Source of the DNA: Aeromicrobium erythreum
Lineage (GTDB): Bacteria; Actinomycetota; Actinomycetes; Propionibacteriales; Nocardioidaceae
NCBI RefSeq assembly: GCF_001509405.1
Contig: NZ_CP011502.1
Coordinates: forward strand, 3,162,001-3,226,000
DNA length: 64,000 nucleotides
Reading direction: 5' to 3'
Shown: one piece after another, positions 25,282-34,105 of the stretch
How positions within the stretch are numbered: the stretch's first letter is position 1
How the letters are laid out: each line of letters starts with the position of its first letter
Program-made: the position numbers and the translations under genes
Notes under the pieces: model-generated
The model's input: only the letters and a program-made list of their open reading frames with translations
What the model was told of the DNA's origin: nothing
The model's database searches: none

Positions 25282-26349
25282 TCAGGCGGGCGGCGCCGGA
25301 CGCACCCACCGGTCGACGTCGATGCCGTACACCCAGCGACGCCCGGGCCACTCGGTGAGCGTCCACAGCTGACCGCGCTGGGGCCACCACGTGATGTCCT
25401 CCGGACCGGTCGGCAGCACGCCGCGGTGCCGGTGGAGCGCACCAGGACGTCCGACCCACAGGTCCCCCGCGACGTCCTCCCCGGCGCTCGCGGTGATCAC
25501 CCACGTGCCGTCGACGAGCACGGCTCCCTGCATCCGCGGGGCGACACCGTCGTGGGCCTCCACCGGCTCCGCCGGGCCCGCCTCGACGCCACGCAGCAGC
25601 TGCGTCGCCCGGTCCAGCTCGTAGCGCAGCAGACGGTGGGTGGCGCCCTTGCGGCCGTACTCACCGGCCACCAGGTGGTCGACGTCGCCCGCGCGGTCGA
25701 GCGAGAGGAAGGAGTAGGTCATCGGTCGCGCGTCGCCCGTGGTCGACGCGTCGTAGGTCGTCAGCTGCGGCAGGACGTAGCGGTAGCCGCGCGTGCGCCA
25801 GCGGTTGCGCACCCGCACGACGTCGTCGACGCGGAACACGCGGATGCCGCGTGAGCTGCCGGCGACGAACAGGTGGTCGCCGTACCAGACGATCCCGCCC
25901 GCATGCACCCGCACGGGCCGCAGCCGGTGCAGCCCGAACCGGCGCCGCGGCTCCACGAGCAGCACGTGCCGGTAGCGAGGGTCCGCGGGGTCGGTGAGGT
26001 CGACGACGGACACCCGCGACCCGAGGAGCAGCCAGCCGAGCGCCCCGTGGGCGTACCAGCTCGCGAGCAGCACCAGACGGCCCGCGTAGGTGCCCGACTG
26101 CGGGTCAGGTCCGTACGCGTCGGCCGACGTCGTCACGCCCTGCGGCCACCACCGGTCGGTGCTCGCGTCGCGCTCCTCCCACGTGAAGCCCTCCGCCACG
26201 GCCTCGCCCGGCACCTGCGTCGGCGTCGCCCGCCGGTCGAGGTCGGCGAGCACGCCGCGCAGCCCGACCCGGCGGAACCGGCCGAAGAACCGTTCGCTCA
26301 GCCGACGGTCCGAGCGGGCGGGGACGAGCCGGTACGGGGAGGCGACCAT
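25282..26349 (-). CDS. conserved-looking hypothetical protein, possible beta-propeller
   Basis: A 355-residue soluble protein without signal peptide. It contains repeated beta-strand blades with Trp/Gly/Asp patterns (LGSRVSVVDLTDPADPRYRHV, DHLFVAGSSRGIRVFRVDDV, WWPQRGQLWTLTEWPGRRWVYGIDVDRW), which suggest a WD40 or NHL-like propeller. Catalytic residues cannot be identified. It is convergent with the acyl-CoA ligase and divergent from the membrane-anchored hydrolase at 26440. Confidence 0.7.
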   Translation of the reverse strand: MVASPYRLVPARSDRRLSERFFGRFRRVGLRGVLADLDRRATPTQVPGEAVAEGFTWEERDASTDRWWPQGVTTSADAYGPDPQSGTYAGRLVLLASWYAHGALGWLLLGSRVSVVDLTDPADPRYRHVLLVEPRRRFGLHRLRPVRVHAGGIVWYGDHLFVAGSSRGIRVFRVDDVVRVRNRWRTRGYRYVLPQLTTYDASTTGDARPMTYSFLSLDRAGDVDHLVAGEYGRKGATHRLLRYELDRATQLLRGVEAGPAEPVEAHDGVAPRMQGAVLVDGTWVITASAGEDVAGDLWVGRPGALHRHRGVLPTGPEDITWWPQRGQLWTLTEWPGRRWVYGIDVDRWVRPAPPA

Positions 26350-26439
26350 CCCTCCACGGTAGGGCCCGAGGCCCCGCTCGCGACCTGGGCCGACCGCGGG
26401 TACGGTCTCCGCCGGGGGACGGACGACGAGAGGGACGAC

Positions 26440-27705
26440 GTGGCAGCGGATCGGGCGGGAGGCGGAGCCCTGCGAGGGCTCGGTCGCACCCTGCTGGTGG
26501 TGCTGGTGCTCATCACCGTGCTCGGCCAGGTGGTCGCCTGGACCCGTCCCTCCTGGTGGGAGCCCGTGCTCCAGCACCACGCCGCGCAGTACGTGGTCGT
26601 CGCCGTCGGCGTGTGGCGCGACGCGCTCGGCGTGTGGAACGTCGTCCTCGCGGCGGCGCTGCTCGTCATCGCCCTGGTCGGTGCCCGCCGTCGCGGCCTC
26701 GACCCGTGGCGACCGCTGCCCGTCGTCACGGCGCTCGCCCTCGTCTCGTCGCTCGGCCTGTGGACCTACCAGGTGGTCGACGCGCAGCGGGTCGGCGCCG
26801 ACGTCGGCGTCTTCGCACCCACCCTGCCGTTCCAGAGGGGCGTGGTGCAGCCCGACCGGACGGTGACCGTCGGGCAGGTCGACGGAGTCGCGCTGTCGGC
26901 CGACCTCTACCTGCCGCAGGGCGCCTCGGCCGACCGTCGCGCGCCCGTCGTCGTGAACGTGCACGGCGGCGGCTTCACGAGCGGCAGCCCCCGTCCCACC
27001 GCCTACTTCCCGCCGCTGCTCGACCGCGGCTACGCCGTCCTCGACGTGAGCTACCGGCTCGCGACGCGCGACCGCCAGACGTGGGACCTCGCCGTGGCCG
27101 ACGTCGGCTGCGCGCTGACCTGGGTCACCCGTCGGGGCCCGCGGGTCGGGCTCGACCCCGACCGCGTGGGGACGATGGGCGACTCCGCCGGAGGTCAGCT
27201 CGCGATCAACGCGGCGAACCTGGGCCGCAGCCTCGACCCGTCGTGCGGGTCGCGCGACGACCTGCCGCGCGTGTCCGCAGTGGTGGGGCTGTACCCCGCG
27301 GTCGACGGGTCGGCCGCCTACGAGGAGTCGGCGCTGGGACGCGGCTACGGCGACCTGTACGTCGGCGGCTCGCCACGTGAGTTTCCCGAGCGGTACGCGT
27401 TCACCGACTCCGCCGAGCACGTCGAGGAGCCCCTGCGGCAGTGCCGGTCCGTGGTCGGCGCGTGCGACGGTGCGCCCGTCCTCGTCGTCCAGGGCGGGGC
27501 CGACCACCTGATCCTTCCCGACCCGGTGCGTCGGTTCGCCGACGCGTCGCGCCGGGCCGGCATCACGACGCGCTACGTCGAGCTGCCCGGCCAGGAGCAC
27601 ACGCTCGGTCGAGGCCTGGGGACGGTGTCGTTCGGCACGCTCGTGGCGCGCGACCTCGTGCTGCAGTGGTTCGAGGAGCACCTGCCCGCGTCGACGCCCG
27701 ACTAG
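26440..27705 (+). CDS. membrane-anchored alpha/beta hydrolase (BD-FAE/HSL-like)
   Basis: A 421-residue protein with three N-terminal membrane helices (about 12-33, 62-83, 97-117) followed by an extracytoplasmic or cytoplasmic hydrolase domain. The oxyanion motif HGGGFTSG, nucleophile GDSAGGQLA, Asp in VVQGGADHLI and His in GQEHTLGRG complete the triad. The substrate is unknown. GTG 26440 is used because the upstream frame has no RBS and would read through the neighbouring gene on the other strand. It ends 8 bp before the convergent DUF2277 gene. Confidence 0.83.
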   Translation: MAADRAGGGALRGLGRTLLVVLVLITVLGQVVAWTRPSWWEPVLQHHAAQYVVVAVGVWRDALGVWNVVLAAALLVIALVGARRRGLDPWRPLPVVTALALVSSLGLWTYQVVDAQRVGADVGVFAPTLPFQRGVVQPDRTVTVGQVDGVALSADLYLPQGASADRRAPVVVNVHGGGFTSGSPRPTAYFPPLLDRGYAVLDVSYRLATRDRQTWDLAVADVGCALTWVTRRGPRVGLDPDRVGTMGDSAGGQLAINAANLGRSLDPSCGSRDDLPRVSAVVGLYPAVDGSAAYEESALGRGYGDLYVGGSPREFPERYAFTDSAEHVEEPLRQCRSVVGACDGAPVLVVQGGADHLILPDPVRRFADASRRAGITTRYVELPGQEHTLGRGLGTVSFGTLVARDLVLQWFEEHLPASTPD

Positions 27706-27712
27706 CGGGCTC

Positions 27713-28012
27713 CTAGGACGCGGCGCCGGTGCGCAGGCGCACCTCGCGCTCCATGCGCTTCTCGTGCCGCTCGCGACCCCTGACCGCCTCGACGTCCCGG
27801 TCGCGCGGCGGGGCGCTCGTCACGAGGTCGTCGAGCATGCGCCGGGTGGCCGCCGCGATCTCGTCGACCGCCCGCTCGAACGCCTCGGTGTTGGCGCGCG
27901 AGGGTCGGGTCGAGCCGCTCGTCTTGCGCACGAACTGCAGCGCGGCCTCACGCACCTCGTCGTCGGTGGTGGGCGGCTCGAAGTTGTGGAGCCTGCGGAT
28001 GTTCCGGCACAT
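27713..28012 (-). CDS. DUF2277 family protein
   Basis: A 99-residue protein matching the DUF2277 pattern: MCRNIRRLHNFEPPTTDDEVREAALQ at the start, FVRKTSGSTRPS in the middle and a basic C-terminal tail. The N-terminal Cys-Arg-Asn-Ile may be functional, but the family has no established role. It is a single gene with its own spacing. Confidence 0.88.
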   Translation of the reverse strand: MCRNIRRLHNFEPPTTDDEVREAALQFVRKTSGSTRPSRANTEAFERAVDEIAAATRRMLDDLVTSAPPRDRDVEAVRGRERHEKRMEREVRLRTGAAS

Positions 28013-28090
28013 CCTCCGACCGTACGCCCGACGACGTCGACGCGGTAGACGTTCGGCGCGGCGGCTCGGCGAGCGCTCGGGGACGCTGCG

Positions 28091-28699
28091 TCAGGGTCGG
28101 CGCTGCGGGTCGGAGATGCTCAGCATCGTGTCGCTGAACAGGTCGATGTCGTCGTTGCGGGTGCGCCCCGTGCCGGCCCCGCGCAGCATGCTCATGAGCT
28201 CGCCGACCGCGCGGTCGACACGGGTCGTCAGTGCCCCCTCGCCGTCGGCGCTCCAGTCGTGCGGCGACGCGAACACGCCGGTGGGCACCGGCACGGCCTG
28301 CAGGTAGGCCATCAGCGGACGCATCGCGTACTCGACGGCCAGCGAGTGCCGGGCCGTGCCGCCGGTGGCGCCGAGCAGCACCGGCTTGCCGACGAGCGCG
28401 TCGGGCTCGAGCACGTCGACGAAGGACTTGAAGAGTCCGCTGTAGGACGCCTGGAAGACAGGGGTGACGAACCCGACCGCATCGGCCGCGCCGAGCTGGT
28501 CGACCACGTGCTGCAGCCGCGGCGACGCGAAGCCGCTGAGCGTGGCGTCGACGACGTCGTGCGCGAGGGGTCGCAGCTCGACGACCTCGATCGACGCGGT
28601 GGTGTCCGCCCGCCGCACGCCGGCGGCGAGCTGGTCGGCGAGCAGCCGGGTGGTCGAGGGGTTGCCGAGGCCGGCGGAGACGATGACGACCCGGGTCAT
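28091..28699 (-). CDS. NADPH-dependent FMN reductase (CE1759-type)
   Basis: A 202-residue flavodoxin-fold reductase that should supply reduced FMN to the luciferase-like monooxygenase encoded just upstream. It shows the phosphate-binding start VIVSAGLGNPSTTRLLADQL, PVFQASYSGLFKSFVDVL and GATGGTARHSLAVEY. The ATG overlaps the monooxygenase stop (ATGA, 28696-28699), so the two subunits are translationally coupled, matching the CE1758/CE1759 two-component arrangement of corynebacteria. Confidence 0.9.
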   Translation of the reverse strand: MTRVVIVSAGLGNPSTTRLLADQLAAGVRRADTTASIEVVELRPLAHDVVDATLSGFASPRLQHVVDQLGAADAVGFVTPVFQASYSGLFKSFVDVLEPDALVGKPVLLGATGGTARHSLAVEYAMRPLMAYLQAVPVPTGVFASPHDWSADGEGALTTRVDRAVGELMSMLRGAGTGRTRNDDIDLFSDTMLSISDPQRRP

Positions 28700-29814
28700 G
28701 CGCGCACCTCCTCGTCGGGGCTGTCGGCCTGGGCGGCGTCGCGGGCCGCCACGCGCGAGGCGTGGGTGGGCGCGTCGGGGACGCCGGCGGGCCGGCGGGC
28801 CTCGAACTCCTTGCGCAGCGTGGGCAGCACCTCGCCGATCATGTCGATCTGGTGCAGCACCTCCTTCTGCGGCAGTCCGGCGTGGTCGACGAGGAACAGC
28901 TGGCGCTGGTAGTCGCCGAAGTAGTCGGCGAAGGTCAGCGTCTTCTCGATGAACTCCTGCGGGCTGCCGACGGTGAGCGGCGTCTGCGCGGTGAAGTCCT
29001 CCAGGCTCGGCCCGTGGCCGTAGACCGGCGCGTTGTCGAAGTAGGGCCGGAACTCCCGCATCGCGTCCTGGCTGTTCTTGCGCATGAACACCTGGCCGCC
29101 GAGCCCGACGATCGCCTGCTCCGGCTCGCCGTGCCCGTAGTGGGCGTAGCGCTGCCGGTAGAAGTTGATCAGCCGGATGTAGTGCTCCTTCGGCCAGAAG
29201 ATGTTGTTCGCGAAGTAGCCGTCGCCGTAGTAGGCCGCGAGCTCGGCGACCTCGGGCGTGCGGATCGAGGCGTGCCAGACCATGGGCGGCACGCCGTCGA
29301 GGGGGCGCGGCGTGGCGGTGAACCCGCGCAGCGGCGTGCGGAAGCGGCCCTCCCAGTCGACGACGTCCTCGTCCCACAGCCGGCGGAGCAGCTGGTAGTT
29401 CTCGACCGTGAGCTCGACGGCGCGCGTCGGGTCCTGGCCGAACCACGAGTAGACCGGGGCGGAGTTGCCGCGTCCGAGCATGAGGTCGACGCGGCCGTCG
29501 GAGAGGTGCTGCAGCACGGCGTAGTCCTCGGCCAGCCGGACCGGGTCGTTCGTGGTGATCTGCGCGATGGCCGTGGAGAAGACGATGCGCTCGGTCTGCG
29601 CGGCCATGTAGGCCATCAGCGTGGTCGGCGAGGTCGTCACGAAGGGCGGGTTGTGCTGCTGCCCGCTCGCGAAGACGTCGAGGCCGACCTCCTCGGTCTT
29701 CTTCGCGATCTCGACGAGCGCCTTGATGCGCGCGTTCTCCGTGGGCGTCGTCCCGTCGGTGGGGTCCTGGGTGACGTCGCCGACGGTGAAGATGCCGAAC
29801 TGCATGCTGCTCAT
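28696..29814 (-). CDS. luciferase-like (LLM class) flavin-dependent monooxygenase, CE1758-type
   Basis: A 372-residue bacterial-luciferase-fold enzyme that uses FMNH2 from its partner reductase; substrate unknown. It opens MQFGIFTVGDVTQDPTDG, has GLDVFASGQQHNPPFV, FSTAIAQITTNDPVRLAEDYAVLQHLSDGR, GRGNSAPVYSWFGQD and PMVWHASIRTPE, all matching the CE1758 subgroup. AAGGAGGC precedes ATG 29814. Upstream lies a TTGAA-rich operator-like region, and beyond that a three-hairpin repeat element. Confidence 0.92.
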   Translation of the reverse strand: MSSMQFGIFTVGDVTQDPTDGTTPTENARIKALVEIAKKTEEVGLDVFASGQQHNPPFVTTSPTTLMAYMAAQTERIVFSTAIAQITTNDPVRLAEDYAVLQHLSDGRVDLMLGRGNSAPVYSWFGQDPTRAVELTVENYQLLRRLWDEDVVDWEGRFRTPLRGFTATPRPLDGVPPMVWHASIRTPEVAELAAYYGDGYFANNIFWPKEHYIRLINFYRQRYAHYGHGEPEQAIVGLGGQVFMRKNSQDAMREFRPYFDNAPVYGHGPSLEDFTAQTPLTVGSPQEFIEKTLTFADYFGDYQRQLFLVDHAGLPQKEVLHQIDMIGEVLPTLRKEFEARRPAGVPDAPTHASRVAARDAAQADSPDEEVRA

Positions 29815-29839
29815 GGGAGCCTCCTTGCGTCGATGGTCG

Positions 29840-29866
29840 CATCAACTAGTTCAACATTCAACTTAT
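29840..29866 (-). promoter_or_regulatory. TTGAA/TTGAT repeat operator-like region upstream of the LLM gene
   Basis: On the minus strand, AAGTTGAATGTTGAACTAG is followed by TTGATG. GTTGAA occurs twice, 7 bp apart, and TTGAACTAGTTGA contains an imperfect dyad. Such AT-rich, GTTGAA-containing sites are typical of MarR-type operators. It is 25-50 bp upstream of ATG 29814 and stands out against the GC-rich background. Confidence 0.5.
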
Positions 29867-29887
29867 TCCGCTGCCGTCCGCGCGTGA

Positions 29888-29996
29888 TGATTCCCATGAG
29901 GTGATGGGAATCAGAGCAGCTCACCATGCTTCTCCCACGCTCACCGGCTGAATCATCCGCAGGTGAGTGAAAGATTCCCATCAGGACCTGGGAATC
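29888..29996. repeat. three-hairpin intergenic element, copy A
   Basis: About 109 nt. Hairpin 1 is TGATTCCCAT (29888-29897) with ATGGGAATCA (29904-29913). Hairpin 2 is CTCACC (29940-29945) with GGTGAG (29962-29967). Hairpin 3 is GATTCCCA (29973-29980) with TGGGAATC (29989-29996). The same order of hairpins recurs at 53461-53571. Confidence 0.8.
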
Positions 29997-30080
29997 AGCG
30001 GCGTCCGCGTCTCGTGCAGGCAGACGAGAACGCCCCGGCCGACGGGGGCGGCCGGGGCGCTCGCCGTCGCGCTCGCGGCG

Positions 30081-30647
30081 TCAGGCGTGCGCGCCGTCGT
30101 GCTCCGTCTCGGGCGTCTCGGGCGACTCCGTGGGCTCGGGAGCCTGCGCAGCCTCGGCGCACTCCTCGGCGTGGTCGCGCTGGTCCCGCAGCGCCTTCTT
30201 CACTGCGTCCCACTGCGACTTCAGGACGGCGCGCTCGGCCTTGACCTGACGCTTCAGGGTGGCGAGCGACGCGCGCTGCGCACGGGCTGCCTCCTTGGCC
30301 GCGGCACGGGCCGTGTCTCGGGCGGCCTTGGCCTCGTCGCGGAGCGCGGGGTCCTTCCGAGCCGCGACGGCGAGGCGTCGTGCTTCCTTCTCGGCGGCTC
30401 GCGCCTCGGCGGTCTCGCGGTCCTTGAGCTGCTTCACGAGGTCCTTCGTCGAGGTCCGCGTGTGCGTGACGTACGCCTTCTGCGCGGCCAGCGCGTCCGC
30501 CTCGGCCTTCGTGAGCGCGGCCTGGACGACGGCCGGGTCACAGCTGGGCGCCGGGTCGTCGGCGCTCGCCGGCGTCGTGGCGAGGTTGATGCCGGCGATC
30601 GTGATGACGACGGTCGCGCAGGCGCGACCGATGATGGTGATGTTCAC
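30081..30647 (-). CDS. secreted coiled-coil protein, Ala/Arg/Lys-rich
   Basis: A 188-residue protein with a signal peptide (MNITIIGRACATVVITIAGI, Ala-Ser-Ala cleavage near 29) and a long charged Ala-rich helix (about 45-165) with a heptad-like pattern. Three Cys remain, of which CDPAVV near 36 and EECAEA near 163 could pair at the two ends of the helix. The tail is Pro/Glu/Thr-rich. No family recognised. The preceding GGGAGG ribosome-binding site fits ATG 30647. It is followed downstream by the hairpin element. Confidence 0.75.
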   Translation of the reverse strand: MNITIIGRACATVVITIAGINLATTPASADDPAPSCDPAVVQAALTKAEADALAAQKAYVTHTRTSTKDLVKQLKDRETAEARAAEKEARRLAVAARKDPALRDEAKAARDTARAAAKEAARAQRASLATLKRQVKAERAVLKSQWDAVKKALRDQRDHAEECAEAAQAPEPTESPETPETEHDGAHA

Positions 30648-30749
30648 GGTTCTCCCTCCCGTGGTGGATGGTGCGCATCCACGATGTCACCGAGAACCGG
30701 GGTCCCGGGACCAAATACCCTAACCCGGAAGAACGCGCCGGAACCTCGC

Positions 30750-31214
30750 TCAGCGACGGTCGGCGAAGAAGGCGCGCAGGAGCGCCGACGACTCCTCCGC
30801 GAGCACGCCCGACGTGACCTCGGGACGGTGGTTGAGGCGACGGTCGCGGACGACGTCCCACAGCGAGCCGACGGCTCCGGCCTTGTCGTCCCACGCCCCC
30901 AGCACGAGCCGCTGCACGCGCGAGGACACGATGGCGCCGGCGCACATCGTGCACGGCTCGAGGGTGACGACCAGCGTGCAGCCGTCCAGGCGCCACGTGC
31001 CGAGCTGCCTTGCCGCCGCCCTCAGCGCCACCAGCTCGGCGTGGCCGAGCGGGTCCTGGTCGCGCTCCCGCGTGTTGAACCCCTCCCCCACCACGACCCC
31101 CGAGGCGTCGAGCACGAGCGCACCCACCGGCACGTCGTCGGACGTCAGCGCCGACGCGGCGAGGTCGAGCGCGCGACGCATCGCCGCGACGTCGTCCACC
31201 GGCCTGCTGCTCAC
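30750..31214 (-). CDS. tadA: tRNA-specific adenosine deaminase
   Basis: A 154-residue CDA-fold deaminase that makes inosine-34 in tRNA-Arg(ACG). Zinc and catalytic motif HAELVAL (His and Glu) lies near residue 66 and PCTMCAG (two Cys ligands) near 96. GEGFNTRERDQDPLGHAE fits TadA rather than cytosine deaminase. GTG 31214 is chosen for the start VSSRPVDDVAAM; an upstream in-frame ATG at 31262 would run into the large palindrome. Confidence 0.92.
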   Translation of the reverse strand: MSSRPVDDVAAMRRALDLAASALTSDDVPVGALVLDASGVVVGEGFNTRERDQDPLGHAELVALRAAARQLGTWRLDGCTLVVTLEPCTMCAGAIVSSRVQRLVLGAWDDKAGAVGSLWDVVRDRRLNHRPEVTSGVLAEESSALLRAFFADRR

Positions 31215-31260
31215 CCCCTGATCGTCCCAGATCGTCCGGGTGCGCTCCCGGTGCGCTGCC

Positions 31261-31877
31261 ATCGGTGGTCGTGGTCTTGGTGGTGCGCTGCCTGCGTTGG
31301 TCTCGACCTGCTGGTGCGCTGCCGCAGGGAGTCTGGGCCTGCTGGTGCGCTGCCGCAGGGGGTCCGGGCTTGCTGGTGCGCTGCCTCGGCCTTCGCTGGG
31401 AGTGGTCTCCGAAAGGGCCTCGACCGGGCGGCTGGCGACGGCGCTGGTCTGGGGTCTCGGGCTGCGGCTTGGGCACGGAGTGGGCGCACGATGCTGCGTT
31501 CGTGCACTGAGGGGCCAAGGATGCTGCGTTTGCTACGGGATGCCGTCGTGAACGCAGAAGCCTCTGCGCCCACAGCCCGCCATCGGTGGATCTTCAACCG
31601 CAGAACGGCTCCTGCGGTTGCAGATCCACCGATAGGACGCGCCAACGCAGAACGGTGCGTCAAGAACGCAGAAACGAAGAACCTTGCGGCGAGGGCGGCC
31701 TCAGCCAGACCCCGAGACCCGGAGCTACCCCCAGGCACGCTGCCGGTCGAGGCCCTTTCAGAGGCTGCCCCCAGCGAGAGCCGAGGCAGCGCACCACCAA
31801 GGTCACGACGACCGCAGCCAGCGCACCACCAAGGTCACGACGACCGCAGCCAGCGCACCAGCAAGGTCACGACCCCC
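31261..31877. repeat. roughly 600 bp imperfect palindrome with tandem repeats in both arms
   Basis: The whole tadA-araA gap is an inverted repeat. The left arm has four TGGTGCGCTGCC units at 31281, 31312, 31343 and 31374 (31 bp period). The right arm has CAGCGCACCA units at 31787, 31819 and 31851 (32 bp period). GAAAGGGCCTCGACCGG (31411-31427) is exactly complementary to CCGGTCGAGGCCCTTTC (31743-31759). Outer ends match as GGTCTTGGTGGTGCGCTG against CAGCGCACCACCAAGGTC. A long hairpin forms the centre. No convincing gene lies here. Confidence 0.85.
31582..31633. repeat. central hairpin of the large palindrome
   Basis: ATCGGTGGATCT (31582-31593) pairs perfectly with AGATCCACCGAT (31622-31633). 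After a 3x3 internal bulge, ACCGCAG (31597-31603) pairs with CTGCGGT (31612-31618) around an 8 nt loop. It is the apex of the surrounding inverted repeat. Confidence 0.85.
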
Positions 31878-31901
31878 GGACCAGGCAGCCCCGGGGGCAG
31901 C

Positions 31902-33410
31902 TCAGATCCCGTCCGCGAGCCGGTAGTACGCCGCGTTCCAGCGCAGCTCCTGCAGGAAGCGGTGGGGGGTGGTGTCGGCGTCGATGTGCACGAGCTCGGT
32001 CCGCAGGATCTCGGAGAGGTCCCGGAAGGCCTCGATGCCGACGGCGGTGGTGAGGACGGTGTGGTGCGGTCCGCCCGACATGAGCCAGGCCTCGGCGGCC
32101 GTCGGGAGCGACGGGTGGGCCTGCCACACCGCGCACGCGACGGGGAGGTTCGGCAGGGGCGCGTCGGGCTCGACCAGCGTCACGTCGTTCGCGGTGAGCC
32201 GGAAGCGGTCGCCGAGGTCGGCCAGGCCGACCACGACCGCCTCGCCGGGGTCGGCGACGAAGCGCAGGCGCACCGGGTCCTCGCGGTTGCCCATGCTGAG
32301 TGAGTGCGCCTCAGCCGACGGTCGCTGCGAGCTGATCGTCGGGCACACCTCGAGCATGTGCGCACCCAGCGACTTCTGGTTGCCCGGCTCGAGGTGGTAC
32401 GTGTAGTCCTCCATGAACGACGTGCCGCCGGGCAGCCCCGCCGTCATCGTCTTGGTGGTCCGCACGAGCACCGACGTCTTCCAGTCGCCCTCACCGCCGA
32501 AGCCGTAGCCGTCGGCCATGAGCCGCTGCACCGCGATCCCCGGCAGCTGGCGGAGCCCGCCGAGGTCCTCGAAGCTGGTCGTGAAGGCGCCGTAGCCGCC
32601 CTCCTCCAGGAAGCGCCGCAGCCCCACCTCGATCTGCGCGGCGTCGCGCAGCAGGTGGTGCCGATCGGCGCCGGCGTGCAGGTCGGGCGCGACGTCGTAC
32701 AGGTCCTCGTACTCGGCGACCACCTTGTCGACCGCACCCGGCTCCACCGCGTCGACGACGTCGACGAGGTCGTTGACGCCGAACGTGTTCACCGAGACGC
32801 CGAAGCGACGCTGCGCCTCGACCTTGTCGCCCTCGGTGACGGCGACGTCGCGCATGTTGTCGCCGAAGCGCGCGAGCCGCAGCGTGCGCACGTCCTGCGC
32901 CGCGGTGGCCGCGCGCACCCAGGTCGCGATCCGGGCGCCGACGGACGGGTCGCTCACGTGCCCCGCGACGGTCTTGCGCGCCACGCCCAGGCGCGTCTGC
33001 ACGAAGCCGAACTCGCGGTCGCCGTGCGCCGCCTGGTTGAGGTTCATGAAGTCCATGTCGATGGACTCCCAGGGGATGTCGCGGTGCCACTGCGTGTGCA
33101 GGTGCAGGAACGGCTTCTGCAGCGCGTCGAGACCCTGGATCCACATCTTCGCCGGGGAGAAGGTGTGCATCCACCCGATCAGCCCGACGCACGCGTCGTC
33201 GGCGTTCGCCTCGAGCACGACCCGTCGGATCGCGTCGGCCGTGGTGAGCACCGGCTTCCAGACGACGGGCACGGGGATCCGGTCGTCGCCGTCGACCATG
33301 GCCGCGACCTCGCGCGACTGCGTCGCGACCTGCGCGAGCGTCTCGTCGCCGTAGAGGGCCTGGCTGCCGGTCAGGAACCAGACCTCGCGCGTCTGCTGCT
33401 GGGTGCTCAT
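31902..33410 (-). CDS. araA: L-arabinose isomerase
   Basis: Converts L-arabinose to L-ribulose, Mn2+-dependent, cytoplasmic. At 502 residues it matches the E. coli enzyme. Motifs include [16 protein letters not shown] at the start, [39 protein letters not shown] (metal/catalytic Glu) and [15 protein letters not shown], with a second catalytic Glu. AGGGAGAG precedes ATG 33410. It is the last gene of the arabinose operon, after araD, and its stop lies just outside the large palindrome, which may act as the operon end. Confidence 0.97.
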   Translation of the reverse strand: MSTQQQTREVWFLTGSQALYGDETLAQVATQSREVAAMVDGDDRIPVPVVWKPVLTTADAIRRVVLEANADDACVGLIGWMHTFSPAKMWIQGLDALQKPFLHLHTQWHRDIPWESIDMDFMNLNQAAHGDREFGFVQTRLGVARKTVAGHVSDPSVGARIATWVRAATAAQDVRTLRLARFGDNMRDVAVTEGDKVEAQRRFGVSVNTFGVNDLVDVVDAVEPGAVDKVVAEYEDLYDVAPDLHAGADRHHLLRDAAQIEVGLRRFLEEGGYGAFTTSFEDLGGLRQLPGIAVQRLMADGYGFGGEGDWKTSVLVRTTKTMTAGLPGGTSFMEDYTYHLEPGNQKSLGAHMLEVCPTISSQRPSAEAHSLSMGNREDPVRLRFVADPGEAVVVGLADLGDRFRLTANDVTLVEPDAPLPNLPVACAVWQAHPSLPTAAEAWLMSGGPHHTVLTTAVGIEAFRDLSEILRTELVHIDADTTPHRFLQELRWNAAYYRLADGI

Positions 33411-33430
33411 GCGGTGCTCTCCCTCAAGGC

Positions 33431-34105
33431 TCATTGGCCGTAGACGTTCTGGTAGCGGTCGAACAGGCTCGTCACCTGCTGCTCGGGGATCGGCACGGGC
33501 TCGCCGAGCTGGCGGGCCACGTGCACCGTGCGGGCGACGTCCTCGCACATGACGGCGGCCTTGACCGCGGCGCGGGCGTCCTTGCCGATGGTGAAGACGC
33601 CGTGGTTCTGCATGAGGACGGCCGGCGAGCGGCTGCCGCGCAGCGTCTCGACGATGCCCCGACCGATGGAGTCGTCGCCGATCAGGGCGAACGGCCCGAC
33701 GGGGATCTCGCCCCCGAACTCGTCGGCCATCATCGTCAGCACGCAGGGGATGGGCTCGGCGCGCGACGCCCAGGCGGTCGCGTACGTGGAGTGGGTGTGC
33801 ACCACGCCCCCCACGTGCGGCAGGTGCCGGTAGACGTACGCCTGCGCGGCCGTGTCGGAGCTGGGGGCGAGGTCGCCCTCCTTGACCTCGCCGTCGAGGT
33901 CGCAGAGCACCATGTTCTCGGGGGTGAGGTCGTCGTAGGAGACGCCGCTCGGCTTGATCACCATGAGGTCGTGCCCGGGCACCCGTGCCGACACGTTGCC
34001 GGCGGTCCACACGACGAGCTCGTAGCGGGTGAGCTCCGCGTGCAGCGCGCTCACCTGGGCGCGCAGGGTCCGCAGCGTCTCGGTGACGTCGGCGGTGACG
34101 GTCAT
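33431..34105 (-). CDS. araD: L-ribulose-5-phosphate 4-epimerase
   Basis: Epimerises L-ribulose-5-phosphate to D-xylulose-5-phosphate, the last dedicated arabinose step. The 224-residue class II aldolase-fold protein has NVSAR in the phosphate site, [27 protein letters not shown], zinc ligands in [12 protein letters not shown], and [11 protein letters not shown] (third His ligand). The ATG overlaps the araB stop (ATGA at 34102-34105). Confidence 0.96.
   Translation of the reverse strand: MTVTADVTETLRTLRAQVSALHAELTRYELVVWTAGNVSARVPGHDLMVIKPSGVSYDDLTPENMVLCDLDGEVKEGDLAPSSDTAAQAYVYRHLPHVGGVVHTHSTYATAWASRAEPIPCVLTMMADEFGGEIPVGPFALIGDDSIGRGIVETLRGSRSPAVLMQNHGVFTIGKDARAAVKAAVMCEDVARTVHVARQLGEPVPIPEQQVTSLFDRYQNVYGQ

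Noticed and set aside
21998-25854. Very long open frames (over 1100 residues) on both strands
   Set aside because: They are GC-rich shadows of the lyase, dipeptidase and acyl-CoA ligase genes, with Arg/Gly/Pro composition and no motifs.
29997-30080. Riboswitch in the short gap after the coiled-coil gene
   Set aside because: No known aptamer pattern; it is only the end of the hairpin element and the gene terminator region.
31261-31877. CRISPR-like tandem repeats in the palindrome and in the 61 and 165 bp arrays
   Set aside because: Units carry no unique spacers of constant length and no cas genes occur; the repeats are tandem or inverted copies of themselves.
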